Shown here piece after piece: positions 36,189 to 46,035 of a stretch of 64,000 nucleotides of DNA. Origin of the DNA: Reticulitermes lucifugus (lineage: Eukaryota > Arthropoda > Insecta > Blattodea > Rhinotermitidae); NCBI GenBank assembly GCA_026260175.1, contig JAKCWW010000585.1:38652-102651 (forward strand), given 5' to 3'. The notes beneath the pieces were generated by a model. It was given only the letters and a program-made list of their open reading frames with translations. It was not told the origin of the DNA and did no database searches. How positions within the stretch are numbered: the first letter of the stretch is position 1; each line of letters opens with the position of its first letter. The position numbers were made by a program, and so were the translations under genes.

Positions 36189-36491
36189 TATCAACAGCGT
36201 GCAACGGCGCCAACGACAGTCAGAGACAGACACTGAGACTTTGTGACTTTGAGCGAGTATTAGGTGGGGACACCTGGTGTGTGTAAAACTATTTTAGTGT
36301 TGGAATCCAGTGTTGCCACTTTCACTGGTTTATACCACACGAGTCCTATAATATTGACGTTCAACATCCTACCATTCTTTTATGGAAACCTGCCAACGAA
36401 AAGGCGTTAAACCGATAATGAGTGGGTTTCAATTAAGTTGTGTGTATTTTCAAGAGGGGTTAAAGCAAAAACGTGTCAAATAAATGGGACG
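36189..36491. other. Upstream flank of the transposase; nothing further identified
   Basis: This presumably includes the 5' untranslated part and terminal repeat of the DNA transposon, but no inverted match to the other side (34900-35145) could be seen. Confidence 0.4.
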
Positions 36492-36707
36492 TAAAACAAG
36501 GGTTCTTTTTGTGGAGAAGGGCCCCGCAGCAGAAGCCACGGACGCACCGCAGCCTTTTAAGGCTTGAAAGGGGAAAACCGAAGTACTCGAGGAAAACCCT
36601 GTCCCAGTGCCACTTTGTTCACCACAAATCCCACATGGACCGATCCGGGATCGAACCTGGGCCTCCGACTAACCGCCTGAGCCATGGCACGGCCTAAAAC
36701 AAGGGTT
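36492..36707 (-). repeat. SINE family 3 with intact 13-bp target-site duplication
   Basis: The sequence TAAAACAAGGGTT occurs exactly at 36492-36504 and 36695-36707, bracketing a 190-bp insert. Read on the minus strand the insert starts with a tRNA-like head: A box CATGGCTCAGGCGGTTAG, B box CCCAGGTTCGATCCCGG. It goes on through GTGGCACTGGGACAGGG. The minus-strand frame through it gives a short peptide with FVVNKVALGQGFPRVLRF, a known kind of SINE translation artefact. A second copy lies at 61.97 kb. Confidence 0.92.
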
Positions 36708-37170
36708 ACTTGTACATGTAATTGTAGGGAGCACCTAAAAATTATGAATGTTAGACCTACGTCACATTCCGCTGATTTTGTCGCAGTTTCTTTTCGACAC
36801 GGCGAGCTTACTAATTTTTTATAGTTTAACAATGGTTATGAGTTATGTTACGGAGTTTAAAGCGGGAAATTGTAGCCTTGTTCTTTAAATTTTACATCTG
36901 AAGGCAAGTACAGTGTCATAAATTTAAGTATGTAACACGGTATGTCGTCCGAGGTGTATTATCGGATGGATGAATATGCTAATATTGGCCAGAGCACTCC
37001 GGGGTTGAAATCTGAATTCCGCTTCGGACATCAATATTTGTTCCTATTGTTCTGCTTGTCCTGTCATCTGTAGGTTGATGGATTAATATCGACTGAGATG
37101 CTTGTGTTTGTTAGGCTCTTTGATTCTGCAAGTGTTTTGTTTCATGAAAATAAATAACCATAGTCGTTTT
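36708..37170. other. No gene seen; possible SINE scrap
   Basis: A weak B-box-like GGGGTTGAAATCTGAATTCC at about 37002-37021 is preceded by GGCCAGAGCACTCC and may be an old tRNA-derived fragment. Nothing else is recognised. Confidence 0.4.
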
Positions 37171-37690
37171 TAGGCGCGCTCACAAAATCGCGAAAAGCGA
37201 CCATTAGCTTCATGTCAGTCCGACCATCTCTCTGTCTGCAAGGAAGAACTCGGCTCCCACTGAACGGACTTTCATGACATTTGATATTTGAGGACTTTTC
37301 GAAAATATGTCGGGAATATTCAAGTTTCATTGAAACGATAATGACGACCTATTTATATTTATGACAATATATCGCCGAAATCTTCTCAGAATGAGAAATG
37401 TTTCAGAAAACAGTTTAGAGAACATCAAAACTTATTTTATATTCGATAGTTTTTTTTCGAAAGTCGTACCGTTTATGAGACAATGTGGAAGAATGTGGTA
37501 GAGCCAGACAGGTCACACGTGGTAATATAAAACGGTGCAAAAATGTGGAATTTGCACTCCGGATAAGTAAGGCAAGAAAGCAGACAGAAACTCGTCGTTT
37601 TAATACTAATTTATTGCCTTTCCATTGTAAAAATGGTAACGCGGAAGGGCCTCACTATTTTGTAATACCTACATTGCCTTTCTTGTTTTA
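37171..37690 (+). repeat. Family X interspersed repeat, near-full copy 2
   Basis: It shows the same ordered blocks as copy 1: TTTTTAGGCGCGC start, GCGAAAAGCGACCATTAGC, CTCCCACTGAACGGAC, TTTGATATTTGAGGAC, AATGAGAAATGTTTCAGA, GTACCGTTTATGAGACAATG, ending near ACATTGCCTTTCTTGTTT. An 83-codon frame at its 3' end is not conserved as open in the other copies, so it is unlikely to be protein. Confidence 0.8.
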
Positions 37691-38839
37691 TTTTGGACAG
37701 AGGTTTGAAGCTTATTATTTTGCCTCATTGAATTGAATTTTCTGTTACTTCATAGTGAAATAGGGTGGCTAAATCTTATTTTTCTTCTCTACATTCACTG
37801 TCCATTTTAAGAAGTCTAATTTTAGAATTTTCTTGCTGAACATTCCGTAAAATAAATATCCCCTTTTCAGTATAATGAATTCTCGCCACAACGGAAAACA
37901 CGCACTGCCAAGCATATGTTACCAGCTCTGCCCTCCCAGCGCCGACAGAGGTTTTGTGAAATTTTTAAAAATATCTTGACGCACGCCACAATTTCAGAGT
38001 ATTAGTCTACATGCTGAATATTTATTTGAGTTAGTGCTCTCAGTTTTATATACAACTTCCATGCATACAAAAGAAATATAAATATTGTATGAGATTAAAG
38101 AAAATATTAAACTTTTCGTATGTACATATTTTAGAGAGACTGAATCACGACAATAAAGTTTTACATGAGTTGTTCAATGAAATGAAACCTCATGGTTATA
38201 GCGATTCGACCCAATAGGAGTTTCTGCTGTGACCACTTAGAAGTAATGTGCTCTGTGTAGACTTAATACTTTATTGGCATACTGTTTCTTAATTTTGTTA
38301 CACTTTCACCGTCTGGCAGCGTAGATTTTTTCCTCATCTGTGTGTTTTAAGGACCACTGTGTCTCAGGCAAACATGTATTTTTACCTCAGATACAAAATT
38401 AAGATCGAAACCAAATTCCAAATTAAATCTGAATCAGCAGCCTCAAGTTTAGTGACCAAACATTATGATTTTATGAAATAAAATGACTTAAGGTTAGTGA
38501 AATTTAAAAGAGCGATTAGGAATGAGCGTGAAATGTATTTTGGGGACCATCAAATTAAAAATATAATCACAACAACCCTGTGTTTAACGTAATTTACACT
38601 ACATCGTATGTAGTATTTATATCACTTTCTTCTCCTTCAGCATCTATCATTACCATTTTATTCGGTAATGTATGTGATCTGAGCAGACATATTGTGCTTC
38701 TTTTATTATTTATTTTTAATGTATTTATTTCTGAGTCCGTAAGTTCGTATTTTCAAGAATGCTAACACCCTGTTTTCTGCGGTGCACATACCGTAATTAA
38801 AGTTTAAGTTTTTTTATCACATTCTATTACGTGTTTTAT
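37691..38839. other. No gene seen
   Basis: AT-rich DNA with no recognised feature; the longest frame is about 61 codons. Confidence 0.55.
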
Positions 38840-39270
38840 ATCTGTAATCTATAATCTGTCCGTCCTTATTTACAGCAGTTCTTCCTTCTCGTCTTCAAAA
38901 TTCGTCCTATATTCTTTGCATACTTTTCCATTTTAATTTTTATCTTACATTAAATTTTACCTTATTTTCCCAATCCTGTTATTTTGGTTCATTTAATTAA
39001 TTTCTTATTCGATATGTACCCTTTTATACTTAACGAGTTAATATTCAAAATTTATTTCCCTCTTTAGATTTTCTCACATTTTCGAACAATATGCATCTCC
39101 TACTCCTCTGTACACAAAGGACATCTTCCCATTTCTAGTATCCCTCTCAAAACCCTCAATTTCGAAATTCGCAACCGCAACCGTGCTATCCCCTTCCTCT
39201 CCATATTTGAGCCGGATATGTAGTCTTCTTTATCCTATTCCTGCCTCTTTTCCCAGTTCTTGCTCATTTA
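38840..39270 (-). pseudogene. Worn LINE remnant with CCHC zinc-finger tail
   Basis: The plus strand is markedly T/C-rich here, so the minus strand is purine-rich, as in LINE coding strands. On the minus strand around 39240-39060 a broken frame reads KGIARLRLRISKLRVL, then GRCPLC at 39112-39126, then EMHIVRKC. This is the CX2C...HX4C pattern of the C-terminal zinc knuckle found after reverse transcriptase in several LINE clades. A TAG stop lies between the cysteines and the histidine. No polymerase motif survives. It is a different LINE type from the one at 23.6 kb. Confidence 0.5.
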
Positions 39271-39880
39271 TACTGTTGTCTCAGATGTTTCAGTTACCAT
39301 ATACCTAACATAGATGTTACGTACATATGTGCACATCACTTACCTAACACTAACAAGGAACAGACACCTCAACTCAGGCTTTCTGCACAGTGCAACACAC
39401 AGAGATCATCACATGATTCGTAAATTAAGGCACGTATACGCTGTCAAGGAAAGCTTTCAGTTACGATGAAGTTGTTTGCCCGTCCGCTGACAAGAGGCGG
39501 CTTACAACTGTAGTAACTTCGTAAGGATTTTCTGGTTTCTTCTCTATTAACTTTGTTTTAATTAAATTTCATCATGTCTTCTTCTTACGACCTTTCCTTT
39601 CGATTCACCTAATGATTTTCTACTTAGTTTCTATCAATCCATTCCTCTTTTTTACCACAACTTTTCTTGTATTATCTAGCGTACTTTAGTTCATCAATCT
39701 ACTTTCTTTTCTTTGTCACTTTCTTTCTCGCCCTGATGGCCGTCAAATCCAATACCCGAAGCACCCAATCTTCTTCTAGATTTCGTCTAATATTCCAATA
39801 CCACAGTTAGGCATATCGGTTTTGTCGTAATCTTTATCTATAATTCCTCAATTTCAAATACATATATATATGTATATATA
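39271..39880. other. No intact gene; purine/pyrimidine strand bias
   Basis: From about 39540 to 39720 the plus strand is again T/C-rich and may be more of the worn LINE, though no motif is legible. (TA)n-like sequence runs at 39860-39880 up to the foldback element. Confidence 0.4.
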
Positions 39881-40076
39881 CACCAAACACTATCAAGCAC
39901 AACAAAAGTTTACAAATCTTCAGGTTACTACTTTCGACTTTTCAGTTAAGCTATTATCAGACCTCTTCATATCAAGAACTCTTTATGTTGGAGAGGTCTG
40001 ATGGTGACTTAATTGAAAAGCCGAAACTACTAACCTGTAGATTTGTAAAATTTTGTTGTGCTTGACGGTGTTTTGG
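39881..40076. mobile_element. Foldback element 2 (inverted repeats ~86 bp, 23-bp spacer)
   Basis: The left arm 39881-39967 and right arm 39991-40076 are imperfect reverse complements (CACCAAACACTATCAAGCAC outward on the left, GTGCTTGACGGTGTTTTGG on the right). The element sits inside TA-repeat sequence, which continues as (TA)n at 40084-40102. The right arm on the plus strand has TCTGATGGTGACTTAATTG then AAAAGCCGAAAC, laid out like a hammerhead-ribozyme core with one base changed. The left arm has the equivalent on the minus strand, further mutated. It carries no coding capacity and is a non-autonomous element. Confidence 0.8.
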
Positions 40077-41195
40077 AATAAGTTATATATATATATATAT
40101 ATTTGACTGAAGCACAACGGGGATGTTTCACCTAAAGATTCCTAAATTACATTTAATTGTATACGCCTATGTTTAATTAATTTTTGCTTTTCTATAAATG
40201 CGTGAAATGAATTAATCTCTCAGTCCATTAACATGTTTTATTGCCTTATTCACTCCAAAACATAAAGATGCCATCTTTATTGTATGACACATAATAATTA
40301 TTTTACTTTAGAACTGCTGCTCTTGAACTTTCAGCTCTAGAATCCATTTACTAAAACTCAGTGTATGGAGCGTACAACTACGCTACATTGTCTACATAGG
40401 AAGTCAAAGAGATCTAACAGTAATTATATGTCTGGAGCCATATTCGTTTTCTGTGTACCGAAAAACATATCAGACTTGAGGTACATGTTAGTTTCTACAT
40501 TTGACATGGAGCGACTAAAAGCAAACCATAATCGTGAAAGCTGTAGCTACAATATTCATCAACAAGATTAACTGAAATGGCACAGATTGTGACATATAGA
40601 AGAGTTCAAACTGTTCCGCACGTTACAATGCTATTAATATAACCAGGGTCAGGTCTGAAGAAGACAAACGCGTTTTTCTCCTCATTTACTCTCAATCACG
40701 ATACATAATCATTCTCTCATTACTTCGACGTAAATTAACTTGTGCAGCTGATGGTTTCTGCAAAACAATTATTTATGAAAGGCCTGATTCAAATTACAAG
40801 TGACATATTTCCTGCATCCATGATTTTGATGCATGCGCGGAATATTTTTGGGAGAAGAGAATACCGAAATGTGTCCAGAATATATAGTGTTTATTCAATA
40901 CCAGATATGAAAGAAAATATGAAATTGATAATATGATTATATTACAATTTTAGTGTCAATCATATTTCGTTGCTCTGGACTATAACTGCAAGTAGGTAGA
41001 GAAAAATACATAGGACCTTCTGAATTTAGCGTGAAAACCTATTACAAAGTGGCACTTAGAATATGTAGATGATGCAGAAAAAGATTTAAGGATAAAATGA
41101 AGATGGAGCTTAGGAGAAGTGTTATTAGATTATAAATGAATTATCACAATTTTATATTGGCAGCGATGAACCGTCGGATTCTACTAATAGAGTTT
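40077..41195. other. No gene seen
   Basis: Contains a (TA)n microsatellite at 40084-40102. Otherwise AT-rich sequence with frames of 68 codons or fewer. Confidence 0.55.
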
Positions 41196-41275
41196 AAGAC
41201 CGGATTCGAACTTCGCCTGCTGACGTCGCCTTTTCGAGAAGAATCTAGGCCATTAACCGAGACAGATCACAAATA
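41185..41275 (-). repeat. Possible tRNA-derived SINE remnant
   Basis: On the minus strand CTCGGTTAATGGCCTAG could be an A-box region and GAAGTTCGAATCCGGTC is a good B box about 40 bp further on. There is no second copy to confirm it. Confidence 0.4.
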
Positions 41276-41757
41276 ATTTCTTCAAAACAGACTATTTTTC
41301 CAATTCGTTATTAATAATCATCCTCCCGTCGATCACTTTATAAAAGTAAAGTGCATTTGTTGGTTTAATTTTTGAGTGAAGCGTCATGAAATAAAAAATA
41401 ATAAATATATATGCCTAAATAATTCAGTGTCACATAGTTGCGCACATAGATCTTTGCGCATTTTGAGAAGGAACTTAAAGATTCTTAAACCGTTGTCACT
41501 AAGTAATGACAAACAGGACGTTTGCCACGTGAGTTACATACAATGTTATTGTCAGAAATATGACAAATAATGTCATTAGACCGCAGACTATGTGAAATAT
41601 TTTACTGCATGTTAGTTGGCTGTCGTTTGTTTCGTCTATTGCATTACTGCAAGTTTCTACTCATGCCCGTATGGGCATCAACGATGCAAAAGAGCATTTT
41701 CTATCATCGCATTTGAGTGATTAGTGCTCTTGCTTCGTATTTGAGACATTCCACTTT
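41276..41757. other. No gene seen
   Basis: AT-rich sequence with no recognised feature. Confidence 0.55.
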
Positions 41758-42292
41758 TTAGGTTCGTTTGCAAAATTTCGAAAGGCGATTATTAAATTCG
41801 TCATGACTGTCTGTCTGTCCGTCCATGTTTCCATCCGTCCGTCCGCATGGAACAACTCGGTTCTCACTGGACGGATTTTCACGAATATTTGATATTTGAG
41901 TATTTTCGAAAATCTGTTGAGAAAATTCAAGTTTTATTAAAATCTGTCAAGAATAACGGGTACTTTACATGAAGATTTATGTACATTTATGATAATATCT
42001 CGCTGAATTCTTCTTATAATGAGAAATGTTTCAGACAAAAGGTGTAGAAAAACTCAATACACACTTTTTATGTTCAATAACTTTTTTCGAAAAATCATGC
42101 CGTTTATGAGATAATGTTGGAAAATATGTTAGAGCCAGACAGGCGTCAGATGACAATATAATACGGCACATGCTGGACAACTAAGGCTACAGACACACAC
42201 TAACAATATGCAATACTTATCGCTTTTCCACGGCAACAATGGTTACACAAACGCCCCTCAATGTTACGTTTATACGTACATTACCTGTCTTT
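41758..42292 (+). repeat. Family X interspersed repeat, near-full copy 3
   Basis: About 535 bp in the same order as copies 1 and 2: TTTTTAGGTTCG start, CGTCCGTCCGCATGGAACAA, CTCACTGGACGGATTTTCAC, AAGAATAACGGGTACTTTAC, ATGAGAAATGTTTCAGAC, CATGCCGTTTATGAGATAAT, and an end near ACATTACCTGTCTTT. It is closest to copy 1, sharing the ATGGAACAA block and the GGCACATGCTGGA region. Confidence 0.82.
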
Positions 42293-42559
42293 TAAGGTAT
42301 GGGTACGGAGATCGGATATGATGACTGAGGTGCCTTGTGTTCTTCGCAGTCCCTACTGCCGAATGCTGCAGAGCACCTCGCAACATCCCTGGGTACATAT
42401 CATTGTCAGTGTTCCTGAAATGTGCCATACGACGCTAGAGTATCTAAGGAAATGGCAGGACTTATTGGAATGATCACACAGGCTAATTAGGTGGACAGTT
42501 GCTAAACTGAAGCTGCGTAAGTGCACGTGCTACAGACTTTATGTTGGATTATACCGGCA
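42293..42559. other. No gene seen
   Basis: A 70-codon plus-strand frame is unrecognised. The right part may be more of the LINE copy that follows, too worn to align by eye. Confidence 0.4.
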
Positions 42560-42745
42560 TACTTTTTGGGGTATCAATAGATGCGTATACAGTTCTGGCA
42601 AGAAAACCGAAAGAAACAGTCCACTTAGGAGACCTATGAGTAGATGGGCAGGTAATACTGAAAATAATCTTCAAGGAAGAGGTTGTAGGGGATATTGATT
42701 TACGTGCCTCTAGGGTCCAGTGTCGGGCAGTTATGAACAACTAAA
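42560..42745 (+). pseudogene. LINE 3' end, decayed fragment (same family as 23.6 kb)
   Basis: On the plus strand the frame reads GKKTERNSPLRRPMSRWAGN then TENNLQG. This aligns with [19 protein letters not shown] then IKMNLQE in the 23.6-kb copy. After two stops it ends at AVMN-equivalent sequence near 42735. Just upstream DAYTVLA matches AYRVLV after a frame change. It has frameshifts and stops and no polymerase domain. A 63-codon frame on the opposite strand is its antisense shadow. Confidence 0.65.
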
Positions 42746-43758
42746 TGTAGCGCGGTTGCCACGAAGAGCAATTAATACCTGTACCAAGTGCTTTACTCTT
42801 AGCTTCTCAGGAATTCCTTTAGTGATTTGGTCTCTGCAGGTCTGTGACAGTTGTAGCGTTATCACACCATATTATATTGGACACTGCACCGCAGATACAA
42901 AACTGGCCTACCGCCTCTTCTGTAGTTTCTTCTACCCCTATCTTCAAGTGCCTGGTTATCACAATACTGACATGCTTACTGTACTCCTAAATTTAGTTGC
43001 ATCTGTATCGATTAAACGCGGAATGTTCTGAATATTAAATGTTTAAATCTGGAAGTCCTACTCCATGAGTGGTAAAAACAACTAAATCTTCGTCTTCTTT
43101 GACAGCACGGGAACTGAAGATTCAGGCAGAATGCTCCTCCGAAAAGTCAGACACTATTTGCCAGTTAACATGTCATCATCTTCCAGAAGATTTGAATCTT
43201 AATCAGTATCGCTGTGGGAACCTAAAATTTCGACAATCTATTACACTTCTAAATTATATGTACGATGAGCTTACGATTATGAATACGTAAATCCTGGACA
43301 TGTTGTTCGTTATGCAATATTACCGAACAATAAATTCAAAGCGATTAGCATATTTATTCATTTTATTAGTGCCATTGTCTGATATATAGTCATCTCCCAA
43401 AGTTACATCGTAGGTGGTTCAGAGACCAGTTACGTTAATTAAGCTGAGACAGATTTTCCCATAAATTTATTGTTAAAATGGGGAGGGTGGTTCCAGATAA
43501 TCTATTTCGACGAAGACGAATGTTCATGCGTATGAAGAAGTTACAAAAAGTATGAATTGACAGTTTAAGGAGGGGGCACTTGCTCTTGAAGTGCAAGCTG
43601 ATCATGTTGATCATTACTTCCAATGTTCACCAATACAGGTGGTGATGCAAGAGTCCCTGTGATGGCTTGAAGAAATCAAGCACTGAAATCCGCGAGACAG
43701 AGACATCTTCTCCTTCAGGATCTTCTCATATCAAAAATCTTCTTAAATCTTTGTTTCG
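42746..43758. other. No gene seen
   Basis: Includes a 103-codon plus-strand frame at 42720-43031 that starts inside the LINE remnant and has no recognisable domain. Nothing else is recognised. Confidence 0.5.
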
Positions 43759-43813
43759 TTAATTAATTATTTATTCCAACAAATGCACTACACTATTTTT
43801 AGTGTTTTCTTAT

Positions 43814-43854
43814 CCCTACATATGTTTCGGCACATTTAGTGCCATCTTCAGGGG
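43814..43854 (-). ncRNA. Hammerhead-ribozyme-like motif, left arm of foldback element 1
   Basis: On the minus strand the order is CCC, CTGAAGA, T, GGCAC-TAAAT-GTGCC, GAAA, C-ATAT-G, TA, GGG. This fits stem I (CCC/GGG), the conserved CUGANGA box, a 5-bp stem II with a 5-base loop, the GAAA box, a one-pair stem III closed by AUAU, and a GUA cleavage triplet. There is one extra U between the CUGANGA box and stem II. Very short stem III is known for hammerheads in Penelope-like elements, which can cleave as dimers. Activity is not shown. Confidence 0.5.
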
Positions 43855-44013
43855 TGTCGACGAGAGTTCATAGTCTTCAATGCATTCAATTCACTTATAC
43901 AGCATATAATTATTGTAAGTCACTATCACCGAATCCCACTTATCTTCCTGTTCGTATATTGTATGTTGTATAAGTGAATTGAATGCATTAAAGACTGTGA
44001 ACTCTCGTCGACA

Positions 44014-44054
44014 CCCCTGAAGATAGCACTAAAGGTGCCGAAACTTATGTAGGG
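44014..44054 (+). ncRNA. Hammerhead-ribozyme-like motif, right arm of foldback element 1
   Basis: This is the mirror copy, on the plus strand: CCC, CTGAAGA, T, then AGCAC-TAAAG-GTGCC with the outer pair lost, then GAAA, C-TTAT-G, TA, GGG. It keeps both conserved boxes, the stem I GC pairs and the GUA triplet. Stem II is one pair shorter than in the left arm. Confidence 0.45.
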
Positions 44055-44117
44055 ATAAGATAACACTAAAAATAGTGTAATGAATTTGTTGGAATAAATA
44101 AATAATTAATTAATTAC

Positions 44118-44732
44118 TGAAATGCACGGTATGTATAATATAAAGTTCCTTGTCTCGTTGTTTCATCTCACTGCTCGTTTGAATCAAAATCCTCAAACAC
44201 TTTAATTCCAAGCCCCTCAGTCAATTTCAAAACCGCCACGGTCCTCTCTTTAGGCTCAGGCTTACTTTCCTTAGCTTCTTCAAGAGCGCTTTGCTTACGG
44301 AATTCAGCAAGGTAGTCGAGAGTGAGATCCTGATATTAGTAGCTCAGTAACTCGAAGTCGCCTTCAACATCGTACGTATAAATTTGCGCGCTTGCCTTTA
44401 TACTATATCGGGTCTGGGGGCAAACTACGTAAGTGCGGAACGTAAGTCGAGATGACTTAATTCGGGGGATGACCATATAAGACCAGACTTGAAAAAGGAG
44501 TGTCAGTATAACAACATAAAAATTATCTGAAGAATGGAGTATAGGCTACTTCGGAAAAGCAGTGTAAGCCTATACCAAATGTATCTACCTCAGACAAGAA
44601 GGACGTCCAGCATTATACAGCAATACTTCGATACAGGAAGAGGGTGCGATTCTGGAGCGTTGTTTTTACGCATAGAAATGTTAAAGAAGTGCAAAAATGT
44701 CGACGTTTGCACTTTTACGTTTGAAATATGCT
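44118..44732. other. No gene seen
   Basis: AT-rich sequence with frames of 67 codons or fewer and no recognised domain. Confidence 0.55.
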
Positions 44733-44948
44733 TTTAGGTGCGTTCGCACACTCGCGACAAGCGCCTGTTAGCTTCATGACCGACCGTCCGTCTGTCCGCA
44801 TGTGTCAGCGTTGCTCCCACTGTACCAATATCCGTGCAATTTGATATTGGGGACTTGTGAAAATCTGCATGAGAAATCCAAATTTTGTTAAAATGGGGCA
44901 AAAATGTCGGGCACTTTACAAGAAGACCTAAATAGGTTTTTTGATACA
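44733..44948 (+). repeat. Family X interspersed repeat, 5' fragment
   Basis: It begins CTTTTAGGTGCGTTCGC and continues through CGCCTGTTAGCTTCATG, CCGTCCGTCTGTCCGCATG, CTCCCACTGTACC and GGGCACTTTACAAGAAGACC. It then stops about 215 bp in, less than half of the full unit. It has the same orientation as all other copies. Confidence 0.78.
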
Positions 44949-45799
44949 AATTAAAATTTACGAAACTCATGTCATTTTATTCTCATATTACTTCGTCCTT
45001 ATGGTCTCCTTTTTTCTCCTGCACTTTCAGAACAATCATCCGCAGTACATTTTGGTCTCAGTAGTTGACATTATGTCGCAAAATGACTGAAGAACCAAAC
45101 CGACCAACCCAGAAAGGAATAGTTTCTTCTAACGGCATGGGTTGTTTGAGAAGTCGAATAGGCTCAGTCCCTTAGTACTGTGTATTGCCTCACTGTGACG
45201 AAAGTTCTTTGTTTTCAGTAAGGGAGGGTGAGAGTTCTGTGGAGTTTGTGCTGAAACAGAGGACACTTCTTTATGTGATGGATGAAGTGAAGTTTCGTGG
45301 TGTCTTGTTGACTGTGTTATGAAGATGTTTTCAAGAGCTCGTAATGAAGAATGTCTTCTTACAATAATTAATGTGCTGCAGTGAAACAAGAACCTACCAC
45401 ACTGCGCAATGTTCCCATGGACACCTTTGTTCTGATCTTTAAATTCGCTGCTGCGAACTACAATATACAATGAGTGAAGGCGCATCTGCGGTTTCTTGTG
45501 TCGGTTTCTTGTTTACTCCTTAGATTCGATGGAGTGGCCTTCAAAGTAGAAACCATGACGATACTAAACTGGAATACGAGCTGTGCCAGCATCACGACGT
45601 TGCACACAGATGAACATCTGAGTTCTGTCTTTCTGACCTTATGTTCCTGTCACTCCGTAGTATACGAAGCAAATATCAGCATTTTGAATTTTTCTTTGAT
45701 GACTTTTTCGTCACAAGGCGATGAACTGGAGAATGGGGAGCGTACATCCAGTAAAACGCATTGAAGTGATCAAAATGATCATAACTAGTGGGGAAATGA
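44949..45799. other. No gene seen
   Basis: Frames of 118 codons (minus, 45129-45485) and 96 codons (plus, 45474-45764) have no recognisable domain or convincing coding character. Confidence 0.5.
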
Positions 45800-46035
45800 A
45801 CAGTTTATCGAGACATGTACTCAGAATGTACCCGGTTCGAATCTTGACCGGAATATTTACTAACCTGATATTATTTGCTGTGTTCCCCTGTTCATCCAAG
45901 AAGACACCCTGGTAGTACCTCAAAGTAGGTCACTACCGCTTCCTTCCAGTCCTTTCCAATTTATTGTTCACCAATAATCCTCTCATTCGAGGCTGTATCG
46001 CCGGATCTAGGGACAGCTTCGCTAAATAAATCATG
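45800..46035 (+). repeat. SINE family 4, worn copy
   Basis: It has a B box CCCGGTTCGAATCTTGACCGG and, downstream, GGTAGTACCTCAAAG, CCGCTTCCTTCCAGTCC, ATTCGAGGCTGTATCGCC and GCTAAATAAATCATG. The order fits a tRNA-derived SINE type common in arthropods (…CGCTTCCTTCC…CCTATC…). The A box is not clear. A second copy lies at 52.67 kb. Confidence 0.55.

Larger units (their letters stand above)
43759..44117. mobile_element. Foldback element 1 (inverted repeats ~150 bp, ~50-bp spacer)
   Basis: The left arm 43759-43907 and right arm 43960-44117 are long reverse complements with scattered mismatches and a 4-base difference in the terminal AATAAATAA run. Arm landmarks are CCAACAAATGCACTACACTA, TAGTGTTTTCTTATCCCTAC, GTCGACGAGAGTTCATAG and TGCATTCAATTCACTTATAC. 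It has no coding capacity. Each arm carries a hammerhead-like motif facing the outer end of the element (listed separately). It may be a non-autonomous Penelope-like or retrozyme-type element in inverted arrangement, or a MITE. Confidence 0.88.

Noticed and set aside
34900-36480. Terminal inverted repeats of the DD41D transposon
   Set aside because: Comparing both flanks by eye gave no match longer than expected by chance, so no ends are called.
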